Assembly (NCBI RefSeq): GCF_000316665.1
Contig: NC_019678.1
Span: 2,604,001-2,668,000 of the forward strand
Reading direction: 5' to 3'
Source: Rivularia sp. PCC 7116
GTDB taxonomy: Bacteria > Cyanobacteriota > Cyanobacteriia > Cyanobacteriales > Nostocaceae
Length of the DNA: 64,000 nucleotides
In this document: positions 15,085 to 24,433 of the stretch, piece after piece
How positions within the stretch are numbered: the first letter of the stretch is position 1
How the letters are laid out: each line of letters starts with the position of its first letter
Notes under the pieces: generated by a model
What the model saw: only the letters and a program-made list of their open reading frames with translations
The model's database searches: none
What the model was told of the DNA's origin: nothing
Translations under genes and position numbers: made by a program

Positions 15085-15531
15085 TCACTTCGTGTAGGCG
15101 GGAGGCTTCTCCGGTTCCAAGCTAAAATTAACAATACGTTCGGATTTAGGACGGTTACATATCCCGCTTAAAAACTCTGGATTAATAACGCTACGAACGC
15201 CGAGGTTAACTATATCATTTCCTTGACTAAAAGAATAAAAACTATTGCGTTCAAAAACATTACTTTGCTGTTGTAAGTAAAGATTTTGTGTATTTGCAGC
15301 TTGATTTCCACCAGCTAATTCTACGCTACAGGTAGACAAGTCAATTAAGGGTACCCTGGGATTATTAGCTACCTGTGTGGAATTGTCAAAGTTTCCAGTA
15401 AACCACCGTGTTACTTCATTTACTTGTGTCTCAATTGGTGGAGCAATACTAGCAGCAGCACGATTTGAATTAGCAAATGTAAATCCTGAAAGTACAACTG
15501 TTAAAGCATACACTTTGAATTTATTCATCAT
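15085..15531 (-). pseudogene. N-terminal half of a PEP-CTERM protein, cut by the IS605-type element
   Basis: MMNKFKVYALTVVLSGFTFA..AAAS is a signal peptide, followed by about 110 residues of a secreted domain with two cysteines (DLSTCSVEL, SGICNRPK). The native sequence ends at FSLEPE; the last seven residues (KPPAYTK) are encoded by the element. It continues in frame at 13525. See 13211-13525 for the sorting signal. The truncated product has no anchor, so it would be secreted or degraded. Confidence 0.7.
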
Positions 15532-15801
15532 TTTCCAAGATAATTTTACTTTAGATAGATTTTTTAATTGCTCATTTTAGTTATGAGTAAATTTATAATG
15601 TAATTTCCAATTAAGCAATATTTCGGAGACGTTAAGCATAATATCTTAATTGATTTTCTAGGATTATTTACTAAAATTTTACATTGCTTTGTAGAAATAC
15701 TGATAATGAAGCACAAGGAGGTTCATCTACTAGAAAATATCAATATTTAAACTTGCATTTATCTCTGTTTTTGCAGGTATTTTTGATTAAATACATAATT
15801 A

Positions 15802-16182
15802 TTAACGCATCAAAAGTAAAGGAATACTTAATATCCCTAGCAGCATTACAATAGTGCTTAAAAACCAAATTAATACACGACTTGGTCGGTAATCGGCTCG
15901 TTCAATTTGTCGAAATACTCGATTATAACGCCAAGCCGCTAAAGCAATAACTATAATGCCAATAATTACCAAGCATAATCCTAAATTTTCGGAATTAAAT
16001 ATAGAATTATTTTTGACTGTTTGACTAGCAGTTGTGGTTTGTAGTTGGCGTAAAAATAAACTAAATCTAGCAATAGCTAAGCCAAAACCAATTAAAGAAA
16101 TTGATGTCCGTAACCAAGCTAGAAAAGTACGCTCGTTAGCTAGATGTTCTCTAAGGCGACTGTCCCTATTTTTGTTCGCCAT
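15802..16182 (-). CDS. DUF202 (YidH-type) inner-membrane protein, 126 aa
   Basis: The N-terminus RLREHLANERTFLAWLRTSISLIGFGLAI is the signature of the DUF202 family. Three membrane helices follow (near residues 25-45, 67-87 and 103-123). The family is small and of unknown function. It lies alone, convergent with nothing, and begins at ATG 16182. A 270-bp AT-rich gap separates it from the PEP-CTERM fragment; that gap holds an AAGGAGG (15717-15723) with no usable start codon after it. Confidence 0.85.
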   Translation of the reverse strand: MANKNRDSRLREHLANERTFLAWLRTSISLIGFGLAIARFSLFLRQLQTTTASQTVKNNSIFNSENLGLCLVIIGIIVIALAAWRYNRVFRQIERADYRPSRVLIWFLSTIVMLLGILSIPLLLMR

Positions 16183-16381
16183 TAATAAGTATAAATAACA
16201 GAATATTTGATAATTTTACATTGATAAGGATGTTAAATTTCATGTGGTATAGTCAATAGCGGTTTAATTTCTGCAACAATGATTTTATAAAAAATTATCA
16301 ATGAACAATTAACAATAAAGAACTAGTTGATAATTGATGAACCACACCCTGCGGGTGAAAATTTATCGCTGATGATGGATT

Positions 16382-17212
16382 ATGTTTATTCGTAAAACTT
16401 TATCTCTACCAGATATTCAACTGTCTTACTTAGAATGGAATCAAGGAAAAGAACCTTTATTATTACTCCACGGTTTAGCTGACAATGCCCTTATTTGGTC
16501 TAATTTGGGCGATTATTTAGCCGCAGATTATCATATAATTGCTCCAGATATGCGCGGTCATGGTGAAAGTAGCAAACCAGAAAATGATTATACATTTAGT
16601 AGCACTATCAGAGATTTAGAAGCTTTGATGGATAGTTTGGGATGGAAAAACGCTCATATTATCGGACATTCTTGGAGTGGTAAGTTAGCTTGTATTTGGG
16701 CAACCAAGAATCCCCAACGTTTGAAAAGTATGGTGTTGGTAGATCCAATTTTTATTTGGAAAATGCCCGATTTTTTCAAATTTTCTTTTCCAATTTTATA
16801 CCGCGTTCTACCCTTTCTTAAAGGCATGGGACCTTTTGAAAGTTATGACTCAGCAGAAAAACAAGCACGTCAGTTAAGTCAATATCAAGATTGGACTCCT
16901 TTACAGCAAAAAGTCTTTCAAAACAGCATCGAACAAAAAGCTGATGGTAATTGGGGAAGTAAATTTACCATAGCCGCACGAGACGGTATTTTTGACGAAG
17001 TTATGCAGGTACCAGGTTTAACGGAGTCAGTGAATATTCCTACTCTTTTCGTACAGCCAGAAAAAGGAGTAAACCGGCAAGATTGGCAACTAAAACCTTA
17101 CAAAACCTATTTAAAAAACTTACAGATATCTCAATTACCGGGAAATCATTGGTGTTTTATGACGGAACCAGAAGCGTTTAATAAGAAGGTAGGGAAATTT
17201 TTAAATCAGTGA
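16382..17212 (+). CDS. Alpha/beta-hydrolase, 276 aa
   Basis: The canonical fold is clear: oxyanion motif LLLHGLADNALIW, DMRGHGESS, nucleophile elbow GHSWSG (catalytic Ser), the acid in the LFVQPEKGV region and a histidine in GNHWCF. The length is typical of cytosolic esterases, epoxide hydrolase-like or haloperoxidase-like enzymes. The substrate cannot be told. It starts at ATG 16382, and an AACAGTGAACAG-type repeat begins at its stop codon. Confidence 0.85.
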   Translation: MFIRKTLSLPDIQLSYLEWNQGKEPLLLLHGLADNALIWSNLGDYLAADYHIIAPDMRGHGESSKPENDYTFSSTIRDLEALMDSLGWKNAHIIGHSWSGKLACIWATKNPQRLKSMVLVDPIFIWKMPDFFKFSFPILYRVLPFLKGMGPFESYDSAEKQARQLSQYQDWTPLQQKVFQNSIEQKADGNWGSKFTIAARDGIFDEVMQVPGLTESVNIPTLFVQPEKGVNRQDWQLKPYKTYLKNLQISQLPGNHWCFMTEPEAFNKKVGKFLNQ

Positions 17213-17410
17213 ACAGCGAACAGTGAACAGTGAACAGCGAACAGTTATCAATTGTATTAGTTCAAGATAATAGTGATTATTCGATACTATTAATTGTAGG
17301 TAATTTTTTTCAATTAAAATCTGTTATTAAATTATAATTACAGCTTTAAAACTTGCAAAAAATGCTAAATAATTACTGTTCACTGATAACTGTTCACTGT
17401 TAACTGATTA
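17213..17410. repeat. GAACAGT-type tandem repeats flanking an AT-rich gap
   Basis: GTGAACAGCGAACAGTGAA units start directly after the hydrolase stop, and the complementary units CACTGTTCACTG lie at 17380-17407 before the leftward permease stop. Converging genes with opposite-orientation repeats may form a large hairpin. Confidence 0.6.
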
Positions 17411-18196
17411 CGCTCCCATTCCGGAATATTTTTTCAACCCTTGTCTCCACATAATTCGATTAATTCCTAGAAATAAGATAAACCAACCTGTTGTTGATAA
17501 AAAACCTCTTGCAATATCTGTTGGTAAGCCCACTAAAATACTGACGGGGAAGTTAATTAAATAAGGAAATGGTGTTAATAATACTATCTGCCTTACCTGT
17601 TCGGGAAATACTTCTAATGGTGCTATAGTTCCCGACAAAAATAGATAGAATAAAAACCAAAAATCGTGCAAGGCATAGGCTCTTTCCGTCCAAAATGCGA
17701 ACATTGCAAAGGTATATTGAATCACGAAGCGCAGAGCAAAAGCCATTGCCGAAGCCAAGAAAAATAATATTATTTGTACGAAACTTGGTACCCAAACAGC
17801 CTGGGGATAAAGTGCGAAAAACAAAATTATCAAAAATATGGCAAAGGGTATACGAGCAACTCTTTCTGAAAGGTGAGAAGATACATGATACCATACCGGG
17901 TCTAAAGGCTGTAGCAAACGCGGTGAAAGTTTCCCTTCTACGACTTCTCTTTCAAATTCCCAAATTACCCATACAACTGTTAATTGTCTGACTAAAAACA
18001 CCGCTAGAAAATAACGAGCAAAATCTGTTGAAGATAAACCAAATTTTCCTCCTTCCGCTGCTTCCGTCCAAACTCCCATCATAATTATCGGCAGGGAACC
18101 CGTTAAAACCCATAATATTAATTCGGCGCGGTATTCTACCATGTAGGCGTAGTATACCGTGAGTAGGGTGACAGCTTTTCTGATTATACGTTTCAT
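17408..18196 (-). CDS. ABC-2 family permease (DUF990-type), 262 aa
   Basis: Six membrane helices with the DUF990-family signature region (FEREVVEGKLSPRLLQPLDP) between helices 2 and 3. Such permeases pair with ATPases like the one at 32784-33770, where the exact partner type is present but 15 kb away. The normal complex needs two permeases; only one is in this window. The substrate is unknown; envelope-material export has been suggested for relatives. It starts at ATG 18196. Confidence 0.75.
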   Translation of the reverse strand: MKRIIRKAVTLLTVYYAYMVEYRAELILWVLTGSLPIIMMGVWTEAAEGGKFGLSSTDFARYFLAVFLVRQLTVVWVIWEFEREVVEGKLSPRLLQPLDPVWYHVSSHLSERVARIPFAIFLIILFFALYPQAVWVPSFVQIILFFLASAMAFALRFVIQYTFAMFAFWTERAYALHDFWFLFYLFLSGTIAPLEVFPEQVRQIVLLTPFPYLINFPVSILVGLPTDIARGFLSTTGWFILFLGINRIMWRQGLKKYSGMGA

Positions 18197-18555
18197 AAAT
18201 TTGTTATTTGTTAGTTGTTAGTATTTTATAAGAAAGAAGCAAAATTTTAAAAATTAAATCAGCAAATTATTCTTTATTCTCTGCTTGCTAATCCCACTTC
18301 AATTAATAGTTATTAATCTTATTTACTTTACAAACACTTTCTTAAAACTTACCCTTTTCATTACTATTCATTTCTAAATTCTTTATATAAATTAAGTAAA
18401 AACTCTGAAGATAAGAATAATCTCTCAACGCAAAATATACTAATAGGCGAAATTAATTAGGTGTATCCGAAATTTTAAGTACAGGGTTTTCAACGCCACT
18501 TCTATCATCTCATCATTTTCCTCATTAGTAGCATTTATAAAAACCTGTATTAATT
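18197..18555. other. AT-rich intergenic region upstream of the G8 protein
   Basis: No gene, hairpin or repeat is recognised. It presumably holds the divergent promoters of the permease and the G8 protein gene. Confidence 0.5.
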
Positions 18556-21500
18556 ATGAATTCAATAAATAATATGATGCACTCTCAAGCTCATATGAAT
18601 CACTCGGATAATCCGGTGAAGCAAAAAGAGCATATGGATTTGGTGAATCTATCGCAAAGGTTGAATAATCCTGTTGTTGCCATTAATAATGGTTCCTGGT
18701 TTGATTCCAATACTTGGGAAAATAGTAAGATTCCCGAAAGCGGTGATGATGTAGTTATTTCCGAAGGGGTAACGGTAACCTACGATAATGCAAGTGATAC
18801 TCGTTTAAATGTGATGCGGGTAGATGGAAAACTACAATTTGCATCCAATCAAAATACAAAATTAGTTATAGATAGTATTTTTGTTTCTAAAGAAGCTGAA
18901 TTATCTATCGGTACTAAAGATAATCCAATTCAAGCTGATAAAACTGCACAAATAATTTTTACTAGCGATACACCCATAGATACAAATTGGGATGTCAAAC
19001 AACTAAGTCGGGGTTTGGTAAGTCACGGTAAAGTTGATATTTTCGGTACTGAAAAAACCGATTTTCTGACTCTTCAAAATGATGTTTTTGCCGGTACAAA
19101 TCAATTAATTTTAAAAAACGTTCCTGAAGGCTGGCAAGTTGGCGATACAATCGTCGTCGGCGGTACTCAATACGATTACGATGGTAAGGATGAAGATAAT
19201 TCTCGCTTCCAAGATGAAGTTTTAACTATTACAGAAATTAACGGCAATATAGTTAAATTCACTAATAATGATATTACTTCGGGAGATAATACTGTACTGC
19301 GGTTTGACCACAAAAGACCGGATATTGCCGAAAAAGACCAGTTAAATTTATACGTGGCAAATACTAGCCGTAACGTCAGCTTTGCAACCGAAAATGCCGA
19401 TAGGGTACCCCTCAATCAACGCGCTCATGTCATGTTTATGCATAACACTGACGTGCGGGTATACAACGCGGGGTTTTATGGTTTGGGGCGTACCGATAAG
19501 TCTATACCAGTAGATGATATCGGACGAAATCTAGATGGTAGTGTCGGTAACGGTACCAATATTCGCAGTAGATACGCGCTACACTTTCACCGCGCAGGCT
19601 CCGAAGATATCAACGGTATGGCTGCTATTGCTAAGGGTAATGCCATCGTTGATTCTCCCGGTTGGGGAATTGTCCATCACGACAGTCACGCAATTATTGA
19701 AGATAACGTTGTTTTTGATGTTGTTGGCTCTGGTATTATTACTGAGTCTGGTAACGAAATTGGTGCTTGGCGAAACAATATTACTATTAAGACTGTAGGT
19801 TTTTCTGGCGACAGAAATGCCTTAGATCCAGATTCCCCCAGAGTACTAAACTTCGATTTTGGCTTTGATGGTGAGGGCTACTGGGTTCAAGGTGCTGCTG
19901 CGATCGCAATCGAAGATAACGTTGCGATTAGTGCGGCTGGTGGTGGTATCAATATATACGGCGGTAATGACGGGGGAGAATCGGTTAGGGATAAGAAGTT
20001 TATTGATGTCAAAAATTTACCCGATTATCTAAAGAATATTGCTAAAGGTACCGATGATGAAACAAAAGTCGATGTTGGTGCGGTACCGTTTCAATTATCT
20101 GGTTTTGAAAGTTATAATTCCCGAGATGGGATTTTTTCTTGGGGAAAAGTACGCAACGATGACGGACAATTAGATTCAAATTTTGATTCTGAAGGTTTAA
20201 AAAGACCTGCTCATGAATATATTTCAACTCTAGAAGATTTTAAGTTATGGAATATTTATGAAAAAGGAATTGTCCTATTTTATAATAACAATTTTGAATT
20301 TAAAGACGGTTTAATTGTCGGTGACAGTACGGATATAAATGACCGTCACGGACTGGGGATATTTACAAATCATGCTTCAAAAGAAGAGATATTTGATAAC
20401 TTAAAAATCAAAAGATTTGAAGACGGTTTGACAGTACCCTTTGATGCTGGAAAAGACTTTATTGCTTCCGAATTGAAAAATAGTAGTTTTTCAGAAATAG
20501 ATAATGTATTTGTTTCAACAGAACCCCCGAAACCAGAAGATAACTTTTTAGAAGAAATAGAAGATTTTCCCAGCTATTTTGAAATTAATAATACTGAATT
20601 TGAACCAGTCGTAGGTAATTTAGCTCCAACAGCAACTTTTCAAACTCAAGCAATTGGAGGTTATGCAATACAGCTTGATGCAAGTGCTTCCTTCGATGAA
20701 GATACCGATGCAAAATTTAAAAATCAACCCAGCAAAGGAATTGTTGCTTATGGTTGGGATTTGAATAATGACGGAGATATTGATAAATTTGGTCGTAAAA
20801 TCAATCATTATTTTGACAAAGCTGGTTTGCAAGATATTACTTTAAAAGTTTGGGATAACCAAGGTACAGCTAATACTATTACTCAAGCTATTAATATCCA
20901 ACAAACAGCTTACAAAAATCCTTTAATTAACGGTGATTTTAGTTCTAATCAGTTGGGAGAAGACTATAAAGCTAATAGTACCGCTGCCAATCAAGGTTGG
21001 TTTGCAACTCCAGGAACAAAACATAATTCTGATAGAGGTGGTTCGGTTGTTTTATCTGGAGAATTTAGTGCGGGATTATCGCAGATTATTTACGATAATC
21101 AAATTACCAGAGGATTGCAAACCCTTAGTTTCAATTTTAAAAATATTGAAGGAAGTTCCGAACCGTTACAGGAAAATCAAATTTTAGTAACTGTTTACGG
21201 CGTAAATGGAGAGTTTGAAAATGACTTATATTCTGGTGAAGGACCAACTCAAGTTGGTGTTTTGCCAATGGATAGCTTTAAATTATTAGAAGAAGACTTT
21301 GGAGGTTCCGATTACGATTGGAAAGAAATTACACGAGATATCGATTTAGGAACCGGTTACGACTATTTAATGTTCCAAATTAACACCAAAGAAGCAAATC
21401 AATCCGGAGATTTGATTGCCATAGATGATGTCGCAATAATCGGTGAAGGTTTACCAATAGTCACCCCCGAAGACATAATTGTACCCGAATTAATACAAGA

Positions 21501-22551
21501 ACTACCAGAAATTGAAATTCCAACCATCGACATACCAGAAATTGAAAATCCCCAAACTTTAGGAACAAATCCTTTAGAAATTGAAAATTCCGGAATATAT
21601 ACTCTACCCGAAGGCAAAAACCTTAAATTCAATCTCGATAACATCTCAACTGAAAATGTTAGCGAAATTGGTATATTTATAGTTGATGACCAAAACGGAA
21701 ATATTAACGGCATCGCTCCAAATTCTCCAGATTATCTGCAAGCTGCTTTATCGCGATCGCAAGTAATTTTCTCTACAATTTCCAACTCACCCAACGGATT
21801 CAACCCTACAAATATTAAACGTATCCTCGAACTTGATTCTCAAAGACAATTTGGTTTCTACACAATCCCCAACGGAAGCAGAGATACAGCGATTACAGAG
21901 ATAAGAGAAAGCGGCAAAACAAACTTAACCGTATTATTTTCCAACTCTTCTCAAATACAGGTAAGCAATTTCAATCAACAAGGTTTTTCCTTAGAATTAT
22001 CAGCAATATCATTAAACGTACAGTTTGCAGAAGATACTTCAGTAACAGGAACAAAACTGCAAACACAAACAGAACTAATCGATTTAAGGGATGAAACTGT
22101 TGAAATATCAGTTAATATCGACGTATACCGAGAAGCAGAATACGACAATATAATCGGCTTTTATCAAATCGCTGACGCAGAAGGCGGAATCGATATTACT
22201 GGAGACGGTATTGCAGACATCAATGTTGGGGAACAGGGATATAGGCAAGCAGCTTTAGACAATAGAATTACCAGTATTGATTTACTTCAAACCGAGAATC
22301 AGCAAACCGCATCCTACGACGGAATATTACAAGGTGGAAGCCTGATATCTTCATTTATGATTGTCGATGCAGGTTTACAGGAAGCAATCAACGGTGAAGC
22401 AGAAGTTTTATTCTCGCAATTAGGAGCAAATACCGATAACGTAGATAGCGTGAGGATTTTGGGTGATAACATCTTCGGTTTTGAAGATTCGGGAAATACC
22501 GGGGATTTTGATTACAACGATATGATTGTGAAGATTGATTTTGGGGTTTGA
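18556..22551 (+). CDS. Giant G8-domain / beta-helix / PKD / DUF4114 exoprotein, 1331 aa
   Basis: In order: a short His/Met-rich N-terminus (HSQAHMNHSDN), a G8 domain (about 40-170; GSWFDSNTW, then DDVVISEGVTVTY), parallel beta-helix repeats with RYALHFHRAG as in CEMIP/TMEM2-type proteins (about 280-670), a PKD domain (about 690-790; LDASASFDEDTD, YGWDLNNDGDID), a carbohydrate-binding-like module (about 800-940), an acidic Pro/Ile linker (ELPEIEIPTIDIPEI) and two DUF4114-like repeats, the last ending FGFEDSGNTGDFDYNDMIVKI. There is no N-terminal signal peptide, so I infer type I-like or C-terminal signal secretion and Ca2+ binding by the many Asp-rich loops. CEMIP binds and depolymerises hyaluronan; here a role in extracellular polysaccharide handling is only an inference. 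Confidence 0.8.
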   Translation: MNSINNMMHSQAHMNHSDNPVKQKEHMDLVNLSQRLNNPVVAINNGSWFDSNTWENSKIPESGDDVVISEGVTVTYDNASDTRLNVMRVDGKLQFASNQNTKLVIDSIFVSKEAELSIGTKDNPIQADKTAQIIFTSDTPIDTNWDVKQLSRGLVSHGKVDIFGTEKTDFLTLQNDVFAGTNQLILKNVPEGWQVGDTIVVGGTQYDYDGKDEDNSRFQDEVLTITEINGNIVKFTNNDITSGDNTVLRFDHKRPDIAEKDQLNLYVANTSRNVSFATENADRVPLNQRAHVMFMHNTDVRVYNAGFYGLGRTDKSIPVDDIGRNLDGSVGNGTNIRSRYALHFHRAGSEDINGMAAIAKGNAIVDSPGWGIVHHDSHAIIEDNVVFDVVGSGIITESGNEIGAWRNNITIKTVGFSGDRNALDPDSPRVLNFDFGFDGEGYWVQGAAAIAIEDNVAISAAGGGINIYGGNDGGESVRDKKFIDVKNLPDYLKNIAKGTDDETKVDVGAVPFQLSGFESYNSRDGIFSWGKVRNDDGQLDSNFDSEGLKRPAHEYISTLEDFKLWNIYEKGIVLFYNNNFEFKDGLIVGDSTDINDRHGLGIFTNHASKEEIFDNLKIKRFEDGLTVPFDAGKDFIASELKNSSFSEIDNVFVSTEPPKPEDNFLEEIEDFPSYFEINNTEFEPVVGNLAPTATFQTQAIGGYAIQLDASASFDEDTDAKFKNQPSKGIVAYGWDLNNDGDIDKFGRKINHYFDKAGLQDITLKVWDNQGTANTITQAINIQQTAYKNPLINGDFSSNQLGEDYKANSTAANQGWFATPGTKHNSDRGGSVVLSGEFSAGLSQIIYDNQITRGLQTLSFNFKNIEGSSEPLQENQILVTVYGVNGEFENDLYSGEGPTQVGVLPMDSFKLLEEDFGGSDYDWKEITRDIDLGTGYDYLMFQINTKEANQSGDLIAIDDVAIIGEGLPIVTPEDIIVPELIQELPEIEIPTIDIPEIENPQTLGTNPLEIENSGIYTLPEGKNLKFNLDNISTENVSEIGIFIVDDQNGNINGIAPNSPDYLQAALSRSQVIFSTISNSPNGFNPTNIKRILELDSQRQFGFYTIPNGSRDTAITEIRESGKTNLTVLFSNSSQIQVSNFNQQGFSLELSAISLNVQFAEDTSVTGTKLQTQTELIDLRDETVEISVNIDVYREAEYDNIIGFYQIADAEGGIDITGDGIADINVGEQGYRQAALDNRITSIDLLQTENQQTASYDGILQGGSLISSFMIVDAGLQEAINGEAEVLFSQLGANTDNVDSVRILGDNIFGFEDSGNTGDFDYNDMIVKIDFGV

Positions 22552-22560
22552 ATTTGAGGA

Positions 22561-22684
22561 AGCCCTCACTCTAGAAGAGTGGGGCTATCGGAACAAAGCC
22601 CACCTTCGTGGGCTTAAGAAATTAATTAGCCCACGCAGGTGGGCTTCGTAAGTGTAGCCGCACCCATAAGCGGGTGACGGCGGT
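22561..22684. repeat. REP-like element, copy A (beside the RAYT gene)
   Basis: Four hairpins in a row: CTCACTC/GAGTGGG, AGCCCAC/GTGGGCT (twice) and CCCATAAGCGGG. It matches copy B at 23196-23330 closely, in the same orientation, and overlaps the end of the RAYT gene. REP elements of this form are the natural substrate of RAYT transposases. Confidence 0.75.
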
Positions 22685-22687
22685 GAG

Positions 22688-23092
22688 CTACATTTCCCAC
22701 TCCGAAATCAAAGTTTCTTGTCTGTGATGTGTAGCTTGGTTTTCGATATAATTCGTTACTGCTTCAATACCATTACGACTAACAGTAAACGCACCGTAAG
22801 CACCTTGCCATTTAAAAAAGCTATCCGGTTTAACTTCATGAGTAATAAGATGAGAAGAACTTCCTTTTACCTTTCCAATTAATTCAGATATTGTTAAACT
22901 AGGCGGAAAATTTGTGAGCAGATGTACGTGATTTGCAATACCTCCGACAGCAATTACAGTGCATCCTAAATCTCTACATTGTTTCGCAATAGCAGCATAA
23001 ATAATATCTTGAATATCTTCTGTTACTAAGGGTAATCTATCCCAGGTTGCCCAAACAGAATGTAAATATAATTGAGTAAAATTTCTCGACAT
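22688..23092 (-). CDS. REP-associated tyrosine transposase (RAYT, Y1/IS200-like), 134 aa
   Basis: The Y1_Tnp fold is clear: the HUH motif is NHVHLL and the catalytic tyrosine is in VTNYIENQATHH. The start MSRNFTQLYLHSVWATWDR is typical. The gene is flanked by two direct copies of the same REP-like palindromic repeat, as expected for a RAYT (single-copy, host-domesticated, cutting single-stranded REP DNA). It starts at ATG 23092. Confidence 0.85.
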   Translation of the reverse strand: MSRNFTQLYLHSVWATWDRLPLVTEDIQDIIYAAIAKQCRDLGCTVIAVGGIANHVHLLTNFPPSLTISELIGKVKGSSSHLITHEVKPDSFFKWQGAYGAFTVSRNGIEAVTNYIENQATHHRQETLISEWEM

Positions 23093-23195
23093 TTTTTATA
23101 TTAAACGGATTAAAAGCGAATAATTCTATATTTCCCTTATTTAATGCTTAAATAACATTTCGATAATAGAACCATCACCCCACAGAAGGCTTCAC

Positions 23196-23330
23196 AATCG
23201 CCCTCAGCCTAGAAGGCTGGGGCTATCGAAACAAAGCCCACCTTCGTGGGCTTAAAAAATTAATTAGCCCACGAAGGTGGGCTTCGTAAATGTAGCCGCA
23301 CCCTTCTAGGGTGTCGGCGGCTTCAAATCA
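23196..23330. repeat. REP-like element, copy B
   Basis: Same orientation and arrangement as copy A: GCCTAGAAGGC hairpin, AGCCCACCTTCGTGGGCT, AGCCCACGAAGGTGGGCT and a CACCCTTCTAGGGTG hairpin ending in GGCGGC. It is separated from the RAYT start by about 100 bp. Its stems differ from copy A by compensating changes (for example CTCACTCT/AGAGTGGG versus CTCAGCCT/AGGCTGGG), which suggests that the structure is selected. Confidence 0.75.
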
Positions 23331-23380
23331 TTTATGAAAAATCATTTGTTAGCAACCTAAATCTGGAAAGACGTAAAATT

Positions 23381-24310
23381 TTACGTCTCTACATTTTTTA
23401 ATAAATCCCCAAAACGTTGATTAAAACCTAATATTCCCTGCAAACCACCTGTATGAATTACCACAATCGTACTATTCTCTTTAAAATTACCTTTTTCAAT
23501 TTCATTCCATACACCATAAAATAATTTTCCTGTATAAATTGGGTCAATTTGTAACCGAATTTTTTTATAAAAATCATTGATAAAATCGATTAATTCCTGA
23601 TTCCATTTTGTATAACCACCAAAATTATAATCACTTATTAACTGCCAATTATCGTAGCTTTCTCCCACAAATTCCCATATCAAACTATGAATTTCATCTA
23701 GAATAAAATTACCTTTAAGCGCTGGAAATACCTTCACCAAAGACACTCCAGCCAATCCAACAACCAATCCCGCAGCTGTTCCACCCGTACCGCTACTTAC
23801 ACAAAAATAATCCGGTACGTTATCAAGTTGTTCTTGCACTTCTGCAACTATCTCAGCACAACCTTTAACAGCTAAAGTGTTACTTCCACCTTCGGGTATT
23901 ACATAACAGCTTCCCAACTCATCCTGTAACCGTGCGGCTATTTCCGCTTTCTCTTCCCGGTACTCTTTTCTTCCTACAAACACAAACTTCATTCCCTGCT
24001 GTTGCGCTAAATTCAAAGTTGGATTCAAAGGTTTCACTAATTCCCCTCGAATTACACCAATCGTCTCAAAACCAAACATATTTCCTGCTGCTGCGGTTGC
24101 GGCAATATGATTGGAATAAGCTCCGCCAAAAGTAAGTAAGCGCTGTTGTTGCTGTTGTTTTGCTACTTGGAGATTATATTTTAATTTACGCCATTTATTA
24201 CCCGAAATTTGCGGATGAATCAAATCATCTCGTTTAACAAATAGGCGTATGCTGCGTTTTGTTAATAGTTCATCTTCAATAAGCTGTATTGGACTTGGTT
24301 TATTAAGCAT
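23381..24310 (-). CDS. PLP-dependent D-cysteine desulfhydrase / ACC-deaminase family protein, about 309 aa
   Basis: The fold-type II PLP enzyme has the Lys of HPQISGNKWRKLKYN as the Schiff-base residue, and GGAYSNHIAATAAA and SSGTGGTAAG as cofactor-binding motifs. The family includes D-cysteine desulfhydrase and 1-aminocyclopropane-1-carboxylate deaminase; which applies cannot be told. I chose ATG 24310 (MLNKPSPIQLIE) rather than the 24343 start, which adds an unlikely Cys/Tyr-rich stretch. It stands alone. Confidence 0.8.
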   Translation of the reverse strand: MLNKPSPIQLIEDELLTKRSIRLFVKRDDLIHPQISGNKWRKLKYNLQVAKQQQQQRLLTFGGAYSNHIAATAAAGNMFGFETIGVIRGELVKPLNPTLNLAQQQGMKFVFVGRKEYREEKAEIAARLQDELGSCYVIPEGGSNTLAVKGCAEIVAEVQEQLDNVPDYFCVSSGTGGTAAGLVVGLAGVSLVKVFPALKGNFILDEIHSLIWEFVGESYDNWQLISDYNFGGYTKWNQELIDFINDFYKKIRLQIDPIYTGKLFYGVWNEIEKGNFKENSTIVVIHTGGLQGILGFNQRFGDLLKNVET

Positions 24311-24433
24311 ATTTGGGCAAAAATAACTATAGAGACACTGCATTTCAATGTCTCTACTTAAATTTTAGTTATTCATTTAATAAATTACCATCTATAAAGT
24401 ACCAAAAAAAATAGGGAACAAGTAAACACTAAT

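Larger units (their letters stand above)
13526..15108 (-). mobile_element. IS605/IS1341-type element (TnpB + RHH gene, no TnpA)
   Basis: The element sits inside a PEP-CTERM gene and carries tnpB leftward and a 49-aa RHH gene rightward. Subterminal hairpins are seen at both ends: CACACTC/GAGTGTG (13531-13537 with 13548-13554) and CCGCCT/AGGCGG (15080-15099); both have TTCG-containing tips and the shared GAGAAGCC motif beside them. There are no terminal repeats. Reading the gene sense, the host side ends CCGGAG and the other end of the element ends TGTGGAG, so GGAG may be the shared cleavage tetranucleotide. Boundaries have a 3-bp ambiguity. Confidence 0.7.
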
